NCBI RefSeq assembly: GCF_002844555.1
Contig: NZ_PJNI01000008.1
Coordinates: 124,001 to 188,000 of the forward strand
Origin: Brumimicrobium salinarum
GTDB lineage: Bacteria; Bacteroidota; Bacteroidia; Flavobacteriales_D; Crocinitomicaceae
Direction of reading: 5' to 3'
Length of the DNA stretch: 64,000 nt
This document shows positions 1 to 10,498 of this stretch, in pieces. Numbering within the stretch: the first letter of the stretch is position 1; each line of letters starts with the position of its first letter. The position numbers and the translations under genes were made by a program. The notes under the pieces are model-generated. The model did no database searches. It was given only the letters and a program-made list of their open reading frames with translations, and had not been told where the DNA came from.

Positions 1-1620
1 ATTGGTTTTATTCACTTCATTATATGTAAATGAGTACGTAAGTCCGGCAAGAAACTGTTGCTCGAAACTTCTTCTCAAAAATGGATTATCATCCAAAATT
101 TGCTCAAATTCATCACTGGTATTTCCAAGTTTCACAAAATTTATTTGAAAAGGAGTAAGTTGATGCGTTACATACCGATTTGCATTCCACATATATCCAA
201 ATGATGCAGAGTAAGAATTCAAGTTGTATAATTTTGTTCGGTTGAAATAATCAAATCCTGTGCTGATTTTTGTTTTCGGAACAGAATATTTGAAATAGGG
301 CTCTAAATTTCCTGGGAAAATTAAACGTGGAAAGGTCAAAGATACTTTTGCTCCCAACTGTAAACTGCTCGAACCATTTGTTTTACGTCCCAATTGTTTT
401 TCATAACCAAAACTACCAGTCGCTGAAAAACTTTCTCCTCCTTTAAATATATTTCGATTGGTATAAGTTAAACCAACATTTGGCCCCGTGAAATTATTGG
501 ATTTAGTAACACCTTGGAGCTCGGCCCTTAAAGAACGCTTTGTAAGTGGCGACAAATAAATATCTGCCTTTAACTTTCGCTTCCACAAACTATCTTCTTC
601 TTTTGGTTCTATTTCCTGATAATCAATATTGACAAACTTATAAGTGCCAATAGAGGAGAGGCGACGACTGGTATATTTAGATTTTGTGGGGTCATATCTC
701 TTTCCCGGTTCTATGATTACAAAAGGTTGTAAACGATGAGGTTTAAAGAAAAGTTCATTTTGAATAAATGTAATGTTATTTACGAGAACAGAATCAGCTG
801 ATACTGCAGACGTGTCTTGTGAAGCGTTCGGAAAAACTTGAATCTGCTCTACTTCATAGGGAACTTTAGACTTTTGGGGAACACCATTCTTTAATTTCAA
901 ATACAAATTATAAGTTCGGTTGTTATTTAAGTTTGTATCGGCTTGAAAAAGTATAAAACTAGCATTGAAATTATAATATCCTTTTTCTTTGAGGTATTGG
1001 TCAATTCTTTCTCTCTCGGCTTTAAAACCACGTAAATTATACCTAAAAGAATCTTTAATAAATGTTTCTGATAGTGCATTTTCTAATTCTGTGTATATAG
1101 GATAATTCCGATCTGTTGTATCGCGCTCTATTTTGTATTTATTAAGTCTGTAGGGTTTGCCAATCCGCACAGTATAATTGGTTTCTGCTGTTGCCTTAGT
1201 GCTATCTTTTTTAATAGAAGAGGCTGTTTCGCTATAGAAAAAACCATTGTTTTGCAATCGATTTTCAATTAAATTTTTGGTGACATCAATTTTAACATCT
1301 GAAAAGTAAGCAGGTTCTTCGCCTATCTTTTTGTTCATAAAACGAACAATAAAATTAGGATCTTCTTTTTGGGCTTTATAATGATAATATAAACCAAGGT
1401 ACATCCATAATATTCGAGTATTTGGTGCAGGATAAAGCAAGCTCTGAAGCTCATTTTCTAAATCGGCTTTGTTTTCTACATCATTGGTGTCTATAACGGT
1501 AACATCTCCACCACGGTATAGAAACTCTCCTTCGGGAATATGCTTCTTGATGCTACAAGCGCTCATTACTATTGCCAAAGCAAAACATAAATAATATTTG
1601 AAGAAATTTTTAATGTTCAT
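1..1620 (-). CDS. tamL: TamL, BamA/TamA-family outer-membrane lipoprotein (C-terminus outside window)
   Basis: Partial gene: 540 codons lie in the window and the frame is still open at base 1. The product begins with a short signal ending in a lipobox (M-S-A-C, Cys at about residue 22), followed by POTRA-like segments and the start of a BamA/TamA-type beta-barrel rich in alternating aromatic strands. In Bacteroidota the TamA partner of TamB is a lipoprotein called TamL; together they are thought to move phospholipid or outer-membrane proteins between the two membranes. The ATG overlaps the stop of tamB in an ATGA sequence (1617-1620), which suggests translational coupling. The call rests on the lipobox, the barrel-like sequence and the adjacency to tamB. 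A plain BamA paralogue is the alternative. Confidence 0.85.
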   Translation of the reverse strand, partial: MNIKNFFKYYLCFALAIVMSACSIKKHIPEGEFLYRGGDVTVIDTNDVENKADLENELQSLLYPAPNTRILWMYLGLYYHYKAQKEDPNFIVRFMNKKIGEEPAYFSDVKIDVTKNLIENRLQNNGFFYSETASSIKKDSTKATAETNYTVRIGKPYRLNKYKIERDTTDRNYPIYTELENALSETFIKDSFRYNLRGFKAERERIDQYLKEKGYYNFNASFILFQADTNLNNNRTYNLYLKLKNGVPQKSKVPYEVEQIQVFPNASQDTSAVSADSVLVNNITFIQNELFFKPHRLQPFVIIEPGKRYDPTKSKYTSRRLSSIGTYKFVNIDYQEIEPKEEDSLWKRKLKADIYLSPLTKRSLRAELQGVTKSNNFTGPNVGLTYTNRNIFKGGESFSATGSFGYEKQLGRKTNGSSSLQLGAKVSLTFPRLIFPGNLEPYFKYSVPKTKISTGFDYFNRTKLYNLNSYSASFGYMWNANRYVTHQLTPFQINFVKLGNTSDEFEQILDDNPFLRRSFEQQFLAGLTYSFTYNEVNKTN

Positions 1621-4600
1621 TCTTCTTCTTTTTTTGGCTGATTGATATCTGATTTCGTTTTTGAATTTGATTTATCTTTTTGATCCTCTGGATTTTTCTT
1701 TTGTTTTTTATCACCAAATAAGTCCTCAAAATGATTAAATTGTCGTTGGAATATTAACGCAATTCCATTGACGAAAACCTGACCATCAATAACATTTTGA
1801 TATTCGCTATCGCGATAACCTTTTATTCTCCATCGTCCATCCTCGGTAATTAAATATTGAATACTTGCATTTCCCACAACTGCATCCTGACCTGGAGGAG
1901 CATCACCTTCAACATTTACAGTACTTCCCACTTCTACAATTAATCGATCATCAAGTAGTTTTTTTTGTGCACTAACGTTTAAATCTGTCCGTTGATCGGC
2001 TGTTTCTCCTTGATAATCTGTATAACTATCTAATCCGAAATTAAGCTCTACACCAGAGTTACCCATTAATTTATCTGAATATGCATTGAGTTGATCGGAA
2101 ATGGCTTGGTTGATATTCTTTCGCACTAAGCTGGCTGTTCCTCCGCTCGAACCATCAGATCCAGGATTTGGATAAAACTTTTTAAGTACCAGTAAGGAGA
2201 AAACTTGTTTGTTTAAAGCATCTTCCTGGTTGTTGATTTGTCTAATACGACTGTAAACCGTTCCATCAATAGCTCCTTTTGATTCTTCTGGCATTCCCAA
2301 GTTGAAATTTAATTGTGGTTGATCAATTTCTCCATTTACATTTAGATAAACGAAGAAAGGTAATTGTTGTCGGTATTTATTTCTCACCTCTTCACTGGCT
2401 CCTGCAGTTTGTGCTGCCATCAGTGCGGATGCGGATGCTTTAACTGAATAACTTGCTGTAACGTCTAAATCAGCATCCATCGGATCTCCACCACTCCAAG
2501 AAATAGAACTTCCTGGTTCAAACTCAAACTCTCTTTTTACTAAATTGTACAAGCTTAAATTGTAATGTCCTTTGTCAATGGTGTATTTACCACTTAAAGT
2601 GGTTCTTCCGTTTTTCTCTAAATTAAATATTAAGTCTCCAGCACCAGATACATTAAGGTTATCACCGGTTTTTGGATCTACAATAACATTGAATTCTGCA
2701 CCTTGCTCAACTTTTAGTTTTGCATGCACTTCAATACCTCCAAAGGCAACAATATTTGTTGAATCCTCGTTGGCTGTCAAAATATTATCGGGATTTTCTT
2801 TATTTACGAATTCGATAACACCATCTCTTTTCTCAAGCTGCGCTTGTGCATCTTGTAATGCGTAAGTGAAATCTGTTTTCTCATTGATAGCTAAGTTAAG
2901 ATCCAAAAATGGTGCATTCAAATCTCCTTTTATATCTCCGTTCATATCAAAATTCAAATCCCCGTAAAAAACTTCATTGTCTTTTTTTGTTGAATTGATG
3001 GCTTGAAAATTATTAGCTTTTATTCCAATATTAAAAGATGGATTTGAAAAGTCGTTGGTTTGTATATCACCATTCAAAGCAAATTTATTGTTGTTTTGGT
3101 CTGCTATAGAAAACTGCTTAAAACTAATTTTTTCATTATTTATACCGATGCGCTCATTGGCTAATTTGAATTTAGAATTAAGTTGGGTAACATTCATTTC
3201 AGCTTGATTAAACTGTATAAAACCATCGTAAATAGGTGAGCTTATATTGCCTTTAAGTTCAATTTTTCCTGATATGTTACCACTTGCATTGGTTAAATTA
3301 TCGTTTGATAAGGCTGCAATTGTTTCAAGGTCTATTTGGTGTAGGTTGGCAACAAAGTCTAATTGGTTTTCTGATACTTTCGATTTATAATCTCCATTTA
3401 CATCAATGTCAAGATGATTTCCTTGAATTGATAAGTCAACATTGTAATCTTCGAGTGTTTTTGAAGAAGCGCTCAAATTTAATTGACCAATTTCTGCTTG
3501 TAAGGCTTTTAAATTATCTATTTTTAAGTCTGCATTTAATCCAAGTTTATCCAACGGATCAATAGCAACGATATTACCATTCAAATCTCCTGAAGCCAAA
3601 AGTTCTTCATCATTAAATAAAGCCAATAGATTTTGCAGTTTGAAGTTTTTAAACCCAATGCCGATATTATTTTCTTTGCGCGATATAAGATCGTTTGCAA
3701 GACCTATGCTTTGATTTCCTTTAGTAAATTTGAATTCTTTTGCAATAATTTGATCTTTCTGAATGGTGAGCTCGTTGTTTTTTGGAATAGACCAAGTTTC
3801 TCCATTAAACTTTAAAGGTTCTGGTAAAAAATGAATTTTTAAATTGTTATTCTTTCCTGAAATTTCTGTTTTAACAATATATAGTTCTTCCTCACCTTCA
3901 AAAGAGTGAAAATGTAAATTTAAGTTACCGTTTTTTAAATCTCCATCAAAATAGGTTTGATTCATTGCAATAGGGTCTGCTTTTAATGCTTTAAAGCCAA
4001 ATCTAAACATAGCATCTTCTTGTTTTGCATCTATTTTAAATTTTAAACTGTCAATCGTATTACCTGCATAATTTAGGTATGGAAGTGATACAGTTGTGGA
4101 TAAATCATTTTTACTTTCGTTAAAATTAACGGTTAAATTTAGTGTATCCATTGTTTTTAATTCTGGAACTAAAAAAGAACTGAATAGTTCATTTTCTGTG
4201 AAATCTAAATCTAATGAGAGTTGTACTGGATTTGAAATACTGTCTTGGCGAGCAATAGAATCGGCAAAGTAATTGGTTAAATGGTCTTGAATGGATTTGG
4301 ATATCTTCTCAGGACCTGCGTTGGCGCGTAAAGCTAAATTTAAGAAGTTACTTTTTACATCCATTGAGGTGCCGTCCTTATCAAGTTCTGCAGCCATTAT
4401 AACAGGACCTAAATAGTAATTATCTTTATTTGAAACAATTACCCCTTCTGATATGTTTGCCGTTACTTTAAATTGGTCTGAATTTCCTTTCAGTTCCGAC
4501 TGCAAACTTAATCTACTCTTAATATTGTCTTTTGTTAATCCTAAAGCCATCAAATTAGCTCCTTTAACATTTAAATCGATTGATGCTTCTGGACGAAGTG

Positions 4601-6716
4601 TATCTAAATCAAGTTGTGTGTCTAATGTTAGATTCAAATGATCATCTTTAAAACATAAATTGATATCACCTTTTCCATTTTTCAGTTGACCGTCTAATTC
4701 GAGTGCAGAAAAATCATAGTTATTAAATTCTAAATGTGAAAAATCAGATCGAAGCTCAGCATTCAAATCTTGAAGGTTATTTCCTTTACCTTGTGCTTCA
4801 ATATCAAATGCAACAATTCCAATTGAAGGATTATTAATAATTTTACCTAATGCTAAATCAATTACCGATAGTTTTCCATTGAAAGATAATTGATTATTAT
4901 TTTTAAAACCGCCATCAAGGTTTATTTTTCCTTCTGGAACTTGAATTTTTGTTTGTGTCTCAATAGCCGACAAACCACCTTTGACTTTACTTTGAATGTT
5001 TATTTTTTCGGGGATAGAAATGCCTAAACTATCTGTTTCAACCAGCTGAGCAATATCAATTCGCTGCGTTTGAATCGTTAAATTGTCAATATCGGCATAA
5101 AGACTTTCTGTGTCTGTAAGGTTGAGGAACTGTCCGTTTGTATGGATTGCCGTATTTGATCCCCATAACAATTCAAATTTAGAAAGCTTCATCTTTTTTA
5201 TACTTCCCTTGGCATAGAGCTGACTTTCGATTGGATGTTTGCTCAATTTTTGTAAATATTCATTCTCTTTCAACTCCGGAAGAATGGTGAAAATATCTTT
5301 TAATTCTACATAAATTTTGGAGAGTCGAATATCTAATTCTGCTTGTTCGGGCTGTTGAATTATCTTATTAATGCTGGGAAATGCTAGATCAATATTCGCC
5401 ACTAAATTTGTTTGACCTGAAACAAGATTAAATGCTGTTACACCTAATTTATTTTGTTCTAAATGAGCATCAAATTGAAAATTGTTTATTGTTACACCAC
5501 TCTTTTCTTTAAACGACAAAGATTCTAATTTAAATTGTGCTGTTTCTTCTTTTGTTAATGAAATTTTATCGGTTATGAAGTTAAAATCAGCTAGTTGAAT
5601 ATTGTTGGGGTCAAGGGCTGCACTGTTAACTTCATTTGGAGAAGTTGTATAATGAATTTGATTATCGGTAAAAGCAATTCTATTTATATCTACTTTCCAA
5701 TCAGGCCATTCAAAAGAGGATGGTAAACTGTCTTTTTGGTTCCCAATAGTGTCTATTTGAGTTTCCTTTCTTGGTTGGACTTGAGTTGAACTTATTTTTA
5801 CGTCAATAAAAGATTGATCTAAAATAATTTCATTGATCTCTATTTCCTGATTGGATAAATTCGCTGCAGGAACATTAATTTTAAAAAGATTTAAGTTTGC
5901 GGTAGCTTCTAAACCATCAGGAATGGATTGGTAATAAGCATTCACATTTTCAAGTTTTAATTCATCTACATTGATAAACGGAAGTTCAGTAGAGGTGGTG
6001 TCCGTTGAAGGAGGAATAGGCTTGTTTTGCACATATTTTATATCTGTATTTTTAAGTGCGATTTGTTCTACCTCAAATTGCATTTTGTTCAAATCAAAAT
6101 TTTTTCCTTTAAAATTGAAAGCTCCCAGCTGAAGATCAGCAGCCATTCCTGTGACTTCATCATGGTAATTCACCTTAAAATTAGAAAAATGTATTGTACC
6201 TATTTGAATTTTTGGTGACTCACTATTTTGTTCTTGTTCTTCAACTGATTTTTCCGTTTCAGAAGTCGATTCACTCGAGAAAGCGTCAATTAAGAATTGA
6301 AAATTATAGCCGCTAATGGAATCTTCACGGTGAACATTGGCGCGTAAACCATTCCATTCGACTCCGTTTATGGCAATTGGATTTCCCATAATTATTGGCC
6401 ATATTGGGATTCCAGCTTGTAATGACTTTGAATATAGGAGTGTATCTTTCTGTAAATCTTCAAGATAGAGTCCTTCAAGGTAGATATCTCCTGAAAAAGT
6501 AATAAAAAGCTTATCTATTGAGAATTCCGTGTCTGTTTTAGCAGTAATAAATTGGGTAGCTTCACCTACGATAAGTCGCTGACCCCATTCACTACGAACA
6601 ATTAAAACAATAATTATAAATAAGGCAACAAGGACAGTGGCAAACCATGCCAAAATCCGCAAACCGCGTTTCCACCATGGACGCTTTTTATGTTTTTTCT
6701 TTACCTTTTCTTCCAA
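1617..6716 (-). CDS. tamB: TamB, translocation and assembly module inner-membrane component (DUF490)
   Basis: A 1699-residue protein with a basic N-terminus, one membrane anchor at about residues 17-41, a very long periplasmic region of repetitive beta-rich sequence (TamB/AsmA-like groove) and a C-terminal DUF490 domain at about 1330-1650 containing conserved glycine-aspartate motifs such as GGDPMDADLDV. It is expected to span the periplasm and feed the outer-membrane partner encoded next (tamL). The start is a TTG at 6714-6716: an in-frame stop lies five codons upstream and the next methionine is far downstream of the anchor, so no ATG can serve. The C-terminal tail is highly charged (Lys/Glu/Asp), as often seen in Bacteroidota TamB. 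The family call is secure; the transported substrate is not known from sequence. Confidence 0.93.
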   Translation of the reverse strand: MEEKVKKKHKKRPWWKRGLRILAWFATVLVALFIIIVLIVRSEWGQRLIVGEATQFITAKTDTEFSIDKLFITFSGDIYLEGLYLEDLQKDTLLYSKSLQAGIPIWPIIMGNPIAINGVEWNGLRANVHREDSISGYNFQFLIDAFSSESTSETEKSVEEQEQNSESPKIQIGTIHFSNFKVNYHDEVTGMAADLQLGAFNFKGKNFDLNKMQFEVEQIALKNTDIKYVQNKPIPPSTDTTSTELPFINVDELKLENVNAYYQSIPDGLEATANLNLFKINVPAANLSNQEIEINEIILDQSFIDVKISSTQVQPRKETQIDTIGNQKDSLPSSFEWPDWKVDINRIAFTDNQIHYTTSPNEVNSAALDPNNIQLADFNFITDKISLTKEETAQFKLESLSFKEKSGVTINNFQFDAHLEQNKLGVTAFNLVSGQTNLVANIDLAFPSINKIIQQPEQAELDIRLSKIYVELKDIFTILPELKENEYLQKLSKHPIESQLYAKGSIKKMKLSKFELLWGSNTAIHTNGQFLNLTDTESLYADIDNLTIQTQRIDIAQLVETDSLGISIPEKINIQSKVKGGLSAIETQTKIQVPEGKINLDGGFKNNNQLSFNGKLSVIDLALGKIINNPSIGIVAFDIEAQGKGNNLQDLNAELRSDFSHLEFNNYDFSALELDGQLKNGKGDINLCFKDDHLNLTLDTQLDLDTLRPEASIDLNVKGANLMALGLTKDNIKSRLSLQSELKGNSDQFKVTANISEGVIVSNKDNYYLGPVIMAAELDKDGTSMDVKSNFLNLALRANAGPEKISKSIQDHLTNYFADSIARQDSISNPVQLSLDLDFTENELFSSFLVPELKTMDTLNLTVNFNESKNDLSTTVSLPYLNYAGNTIDSLKFKIDAKQEDAMFRFGFKALKADPIAMNQTYFDGDLKNGNLNLHFHSFEGEEELYIVKTEISGKNNNLKIHFLPEPLKFNGETWSIPKNNELTIQKDQIIAKEFKFTKGNQSIGLANDLISRKENNIGIGFKNFKLQNLLALFNDEELLASGDLNGNIVAIDPLDKLGLNADLKIDNLKALQAEIGQLNLSASSKTLEDYNVDLSIQGNHLDIDVNGDYKSKVSENQLDFVANLHQIDLETIAALSNDNLTNASGNISGKIELKGNISSPIYDGFIQFNQAEMNVTQLNSKFKLANERIGINNEKISFKQFSIADQNNNKFALNGDIQTNDFSNPSFNIGIKANNFQAINSTKKDNEVFYGDLNFDMNGDIKGDLNAPFLDLNLAINEKTDFTYALQDAQAQLEKRDGVIEFVNKENPDNILTANEDSTNIVAFGGIEVHAKLKVEQGAEFNVIVDPKTGDNLNVSGAGDLIFNLEKNGRTTLSGKYTIDKGHYNLSLYNLVKREFEFEPGSSISWSGGDPMDADLDVTASYSVKASASALMAAQTAGASEEVRNKYRQQLPFFVYLNVNGEIDQPQLNFNLGMPEESKGAIDGTVYSRIRQINNQEDALNKQVFSLLVLKKFYPNPGSDGSSGGTASLVRKNINQAISDQLNAYSDKLMGNSGVELNFGLDSYTDYQGETADQRTDLNVSAQKKLLDDRLIVEVGSTVNVEGDAPPGQDAVVGNASIQYLITEDGRWRIKGYRDSEYQNVIDGQVFVNGIALIFQRQFNHFEDLFGDKKQKKNPEDQKDKSNSKTKSDINQPKKEEE

Positions 6717-6875
6717 AAATCGTTCTGTTTATTCAAAATTAACATTTCTAACCGTTGTTTTATTAACGAAACTTTGCATGTTGTTTAAAAAACGTTAATC
6801 AATAAGCTATACCTAATGTAAAGCTTGAGTTTAACACAAGAAAAAGGTATTGGTTCAATTTTATATGAGATTAGA

Positions 6876-7502
6876 CTAAAAAATAACTCCGTTATGAAAA
6901 GAAATCACCTCAGCGTTACTGTCTTGTATAATCATTTTTATGGATGAATTCTTTTTGGGTCCAACTTTCCATGCCTTGACAATATCTAAGGAATTTTCAC
7001 CTTTCATGGCATTCAAATCGTAATAGATAGGTTCGACGGTTAAACAATTTTTAGAGAAAGCATTTAATCTTTCTTTTGCGAATTTATCATCATTGACTGT
7101 GGATTTGAATATTTTTTTGAGTTCTTTTTCGCTCATTTGAAAGTTATCGTCTAAATTAAGTTGATTAATTAGGGTTCCGCTCATGTAGTCAAATTCATCT
7201 TTAGAGGTAAAATGAAAAGCTACATCACTAAGGTATAAATTTATCCCATTCACATATTGATGACAATGAACATGGTAACTTCCATAAGAACTTGTGACCA
7301 TTCTATGTACTTGTATGTTTGGGTTGGTTATGTTTATAGAAGCCAATAATTGTTTAGCAAGTATAAGTTTATCCACTGTAACAAGAACCTCTTGCGGATT
7401 TGCATCAATCGTTTTAACGCATAAAGAATTTTGTTTTTTACAACTCGAACAAATTGTTAAAACAAAAATTAGAGTTAAAAAAGAAATAAGTTGAGACTTC
7501 AT
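6876..7502 (-). CDS. hypothetical lipoprotein
   Basis: 208 residues starting at the ATG at 7500-7502, which begins a typical lipoprotein signal (K-S-Q, hydrophobic stretch, then C-S-S-C-K-K); the open frame extends further upstream but that part has no signal-like character. The remainder is a soluble domain without a family I recognise. A stretch around residues 70-100 is rich in His and Tyr (HVHCHQYVNG). It faces away from the DUF2249 gene, with a shared 175-bp upstream region. Likely anchored to the inner or outer membrane; function unknown. Confidence 0.7.
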   Translation of the reverse strand: MKSQLISFLTLIFVLTICSSCKKQNSLCVKTIDANPQEVLVTVDKLILAKQLLASINITNPNIQVHRMVTSSYGSYHVHCHQYVNGINLYLSDVAFHFTSKDEFDYMSGTLINQLNLDDNFQMSEKELKKIFKSTVNDDKFAKERLNAFSKNCLTVEPIYYDLNAMKGENSLDIVKAWKVGPKKNSSIKMIIQDSNAEVISFHNGVIF

Positions 7503-7584
7503 AGACCGAATAGTTTGATAATATATTGATTGCGACTCAAATATATTGCTTTTTAGATAAACCCACGAATTAAATTGAAAAATA

Positions 7585-7598
7585 CTGACAAATGTCAG
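7585..7598. promoter_or_regulatory. candidate operator: perfect palindrome CTGACA-AA-TGTCAG
   Basis: A 14-bp perfect inverted repeat (6-bp arms, 2-bp centre) sits 80 bp upstream of the DUF2249 gene and 83 bp upstream of the divergent lipoprotein start. Its size and symmetry fit a dimeric transcription factor site. DUF2249 proteins are often found with nitrogen-oxide and low-oxygen genes controlled by Crp/Fnr- or Rrf2-type regulators, so a redox regulator is one possibility. No regulator gene lies nearby. Confidence 0.35.
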
Positions 7599-7677
7599 GT
7601 CAAAAAAAGTAATGATTGTATTATAAAACAATAGTTTAGACAAAAAAAGATAAAAACATCTTAATTATAGCTAGATT

Positions 7678-8424
7678 ATGAGTAATACAACAACAGAGGC
7701 GCTAGATATGCGCGTACATGTACCGATAGAGAGACATAAACGATTAATACAATTATTTAAAGAGCTACCCGTTGGTGAGCATTTCGTATTTATTAATGAC
7801 CATGATCCCATTCCATTATTTTATGAGTTTAGGACTATTTTTGGAGATGTTGTAGGCTGGGAATACCTGAATCGAGGTGGAAGAGACTGGAAGATGAAAG
7901 TTACACGAACCGAAGCCTCTCAAGGAAGGGAATTTACAGATATTTCCACTTTGTTAGATTTAAGAAAAGCGGATGAAAAAGAGTGGAAACAAATTGTATT
8001 TCACCGCTACGGCATGATGGAGGAAGGAGATGTCATGGAATTAATCTCAGCGGTTCAACCCAAAGAAATTCATGGAATCTTTGTGCGTAAATTTGAAGGA
8101 AAACATTCTTGGATTTATAAAAAACAAGATCCTGAGGAGTATGTTGTACATATTAAAAAAGAATCCAAAAGTGGATTAGGGGACGACGGATATTCAATTG
8201 TTGACACCTTTGACTTACGGCCTTATCCACCAACAGAAAGACATGAAATGTTTTACAAAGGGTTTGCAGACATAAAACCAGGAGAAGCTTTTGAATTTAT
8301 TAATGATCATGACCCAATTCCACTATATTATCAAATGGAAGCCCAAAGTAAAGATCCATTCAAATGGGAATATATTGAAAAAGGACCAGAAAAATGGAAG
8401 GTGAGGGTGATAAAAACGAAGTAA
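7678..8424 (+). CDS. triple DUF2249-domain protein
   Basis: 248 residues made of three related modules. The first (about 9-76) and third (about 178-247) match DUF2249, each with the signature N-D-H-D-P-I-P-L (residues 40 and 209) and a following W-E-Y and W-K-(M/V)-(K/R)-V strand. The middle one (about 92-161) keeps the L-D-L-R entry and the strand pattern but has lost the NDHDP motif. DUF2249 is a small alpha/beta domain, probably ligand- or metal-binding, often linked to nitric oxide or microaerobic metabolism; its biochemical role is not established. Cytosolic, no signal peptide. A strong bidirectional terminator follows at 8524-8548. Confidence 0.85.
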   Translation: MSNTTTEALDMRVHVPIERHKRLIQLFKELPVGEHFVFINDHDPIPLFYEFRTIFGDVVGWEYLNRGGRDWKMKVTRTEASQGREFTDISTLLDLRKADEKEWKQIVFHRYGMMEEGDVMELISAVQPKEIHGIFVRKFEGKHSWIYKKQDPEEYVVHIKKESKSGLGDDGYSIVDTFDLRPYPPTERHEMFYKGFADIKPGEAFEFINDHDPIPLYYQMEAQSKDPFKWEYIEKGPEKWKVRVIKTK

Positions 8425-8523
8425 TTTCAGTTTCTTGAAGTGGCTGAATAATGTTTTAAACGCATAAAAATATCTATGGTTAAATGAAGCTTCGTGTTTT
8501 TAATAAGGTTTGATTTTATGCTA

Positions 8524-8548
8524 AAGAGGAGTCAAAATGACTCCTCTT
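8524..8548. terminator. bidirectional terminator between DUF2249 gene and TonB receptor gene
   Basis: Perfect 11-bp hairpin AAGAGGAGTCA / TGACTCCTCTT with a 3-base loop, followed by T-rich sequence on the plus strand. It lies between two convergent genes and can serve both. Confidence 0.8.
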
Positions 8549-8560
8549 ATTTTCAATGAA

Positions 8561-10429
8561 TTACTTTTTCTTCCAAACATAACGAACACCTAAGGTTAGC
8601 CAACGAGGTGGCATAGGAACTGCTCCAGCTTCTTTGTATTCTGCGTTGAGTAAATTGCTCGCATCTGCATATACTGAAAATGCCTTGATGTCGTAATTAA
8701 TTCTCGCACTCAATAAATGATAAGGTGTGTTCAATTCTCTTTCGATGTATCGGTGATTCACTTGAACTGAAAAGTCTTTGTAAGCATAATTTAAGCCAAT
8801 AACCAATTGATGCCTTAAAGATTCAAGTATGTACTTGGATTGTAAGTCTTCACTAGATTGATAACTTGGTTGAAGATAATTGTAGCTTACTTTATAGCCC
8901 AATTGATGCTTCTTTTTAAACTTAAATTGCTGTCCTATTTGTCCGTAAATTCCATGAACTAAATTTTCACCAATATTGATAGGGGAGTAGGGTGATGAAG
9001 GCATATCTCTTACCCAATCAATATAGTCTGAAATGGAACGGTAAAAATATCCACCTTTCATTTTAAAAGATTTTCTTTTATAAGTAAAGTTAAACTCATA
9101 CGCCCATGCATTTTCAGGTTGAATGTTGGGATTACCAATATTTTCAGGCGCTTGATTCAAATATAAATCGGTGAAGGAGGGAATGCGCTGACCCGATCCA
9201 GCACTGGCTGAAACTTTCCAATGGGGCGAAAATCGGTAGGCGAGGTCAAGACCGGGATAAACTTGCCAACCGTAACTGCTGTTGTAATTTACATAAGCTC
9301 CTGCAGTAGCGATGAGTTTACGCCAAAAAACACCTTTATATTCTGCTGAAACTCCATGATTATCGCGTTGATGTTGGCTTATATTTGAACTGTTGATTTC
9401 ATCAAAACGCGATTCCCAACCTAGACCAAAATCACCAATTGAAGTTTCTACACTCGCATTGACTTCAGCCATAAATGCATTGGCATAATGTTTTGAACGT
9501 GCTAAATCTATGTCTTTCCCTAAATAGCGGTAATCATCTTCGTTATATCGATTACTAATTCTTGGTGAAATTTTAAATCTCCCCACCTTATGTGTTGATG
9601 AAACGCTAAAAAGTCCTGTTTCAACAGTTTCATGTGCGTTAATATCTCCAGGAGCTGCATAAAATCCGTTTGCGCCAAAATCATTATAGGTATATCCGCC
9701 CATCCATTCTAATTGATGCTTGTTATTGATTTTATGTTTTCCATTGTAGAAAAACTTTGTATTACTTTGTGCTGTGTTGTAGCGTTGACCATTGTATAAA
9801 TCCTGACTCAAAGCAATTAAATGATTTTGTTTTTTCGTATTGAAATTCCCTGTAAGTTGAATTCCGCCACCACCGTAAATACCATCTCCATCACCCGCTT
9901 CTTTTTCCTGAAATGAAGAACCCGCATAAGTGTTGACCGCAACAAATGACTTTCCAGCAGATTTGGTAACGATATTAATTGCTCCAGTTAAAGCATTTAC
10001 ACCATAAACACGGGCTGCAGGGCCTTTTAAGACTTCCACTTGTTGAATTGCATCTAAAGGAATGGGAATATTCATCATGTTGTGTGCAGTTTGAGCATCT
10101 AACATTTTAACGCCATTGATTAGAATTAATGTCTGTTCAAATGATCCACCGTCAATGCTAATGTCTGCTTGCGTTCCGAAGGGGCCACGCTGACGAATAT
10201 CTACACCGCCAACATAGGATAGCAATTCATTGACCGTTCGCACAGGAAGTGTTTTGATCTCTTTTGCTGTTAATATATCTACATTTCTTGTGGCTTGATT
10301 AATCGGAATTTCTAATCGATTACGCTGAATGATAATCTCCTCATAAACCGTTGTGTCTTGTTGAGAAATTGCTCCAAAACTAAGTAGAAGCGTCATTTTA
10401 AAGCCGATTAAGGTTTTTAATTTGTTCAT
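8561..10429 (-). CDS. TonB-dependent outer-membrane receptor, BtuB-like
   Basis: 622 residues from the ATG at 10427-10429, which starts a good signal peptide (cleavage near S-Q-Q). The plug domain occupies about 35-150 (features such as RTVNELLSYVGGVDIRQRG and VEVLKGPAARVYG), followed by a 22-strand type barrel ending in aromatic strands. Overall size and plug motifs resemble the BtuB group of cobalamin receptors rather than SusC or siderophore receptors, but no ligand can be read from the sequence. It is divergent from a MocR-type regulator across 102 bp containing two TAGTCCAG repeats, so it is probably controlled by that regulator. That points to a vitamin- or amine-like ligand sensed through PLP chemistry, with B12 as the alternative. 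Confidence 0.85.
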   Translation of the reverse strand: MNKLKTLIGFKMTLLLSFGAISQQDTTVYEEIIIQRNRLEIPINQATRNVDILTAKEIKTLPVRTVNELLSYVGGVDIRQRGPFGTQADISIDGGSFEQTLILINGVKMLDAQTAHNMMNIPIPLDAIQQVEVLKGPAARVYGVNALTGAINIVTKSAGKSFVAVNTYAGSSFQEKEAGDGDGIYGGGGIQLTGNFNTKKQNHLIALSQDLYNGQRYNTAQSNTKFFYNGKHKINNKHQLEWMGGYTYNDFGANGFYAAPGDINAHETVETGLFSVSSTHKVGRFKISPRISNRYNEDDYRYLGKDIDLARSKHYANAFMAEVNASVETSIGDFGLGWESRFDEINSSNISQHQRDNHGVSAEYKGVFWRKLIATAGAYVNYNSSYGWQVYPGLDLAYRFSPHWKVSASAGSGQRIPSFTDLYLNQAPENIGNPNIQPENAWAYEFNFTYKRKSFKMKGGYFYRSISDYIDWVRDMPSSPYSPINIGENLVHGIYGQIGQQFKFKKKHQLGYKVSYNYLQPSYQSSEDLQSKYILESLRHQLVIGLNYAYKDFSVQVNHRYIERELNTPYHLLSARINYDIKAFSVYADASNLLNAEYKEAGAVPMPPRWLTLGVRYVWKKK

Positions 10430-10498
10430 TTTATGATAATTATTTATTCGGTATTTAAAGAATTGCTGCAAAGATGATATATTTGTTTTTTTGATAAG

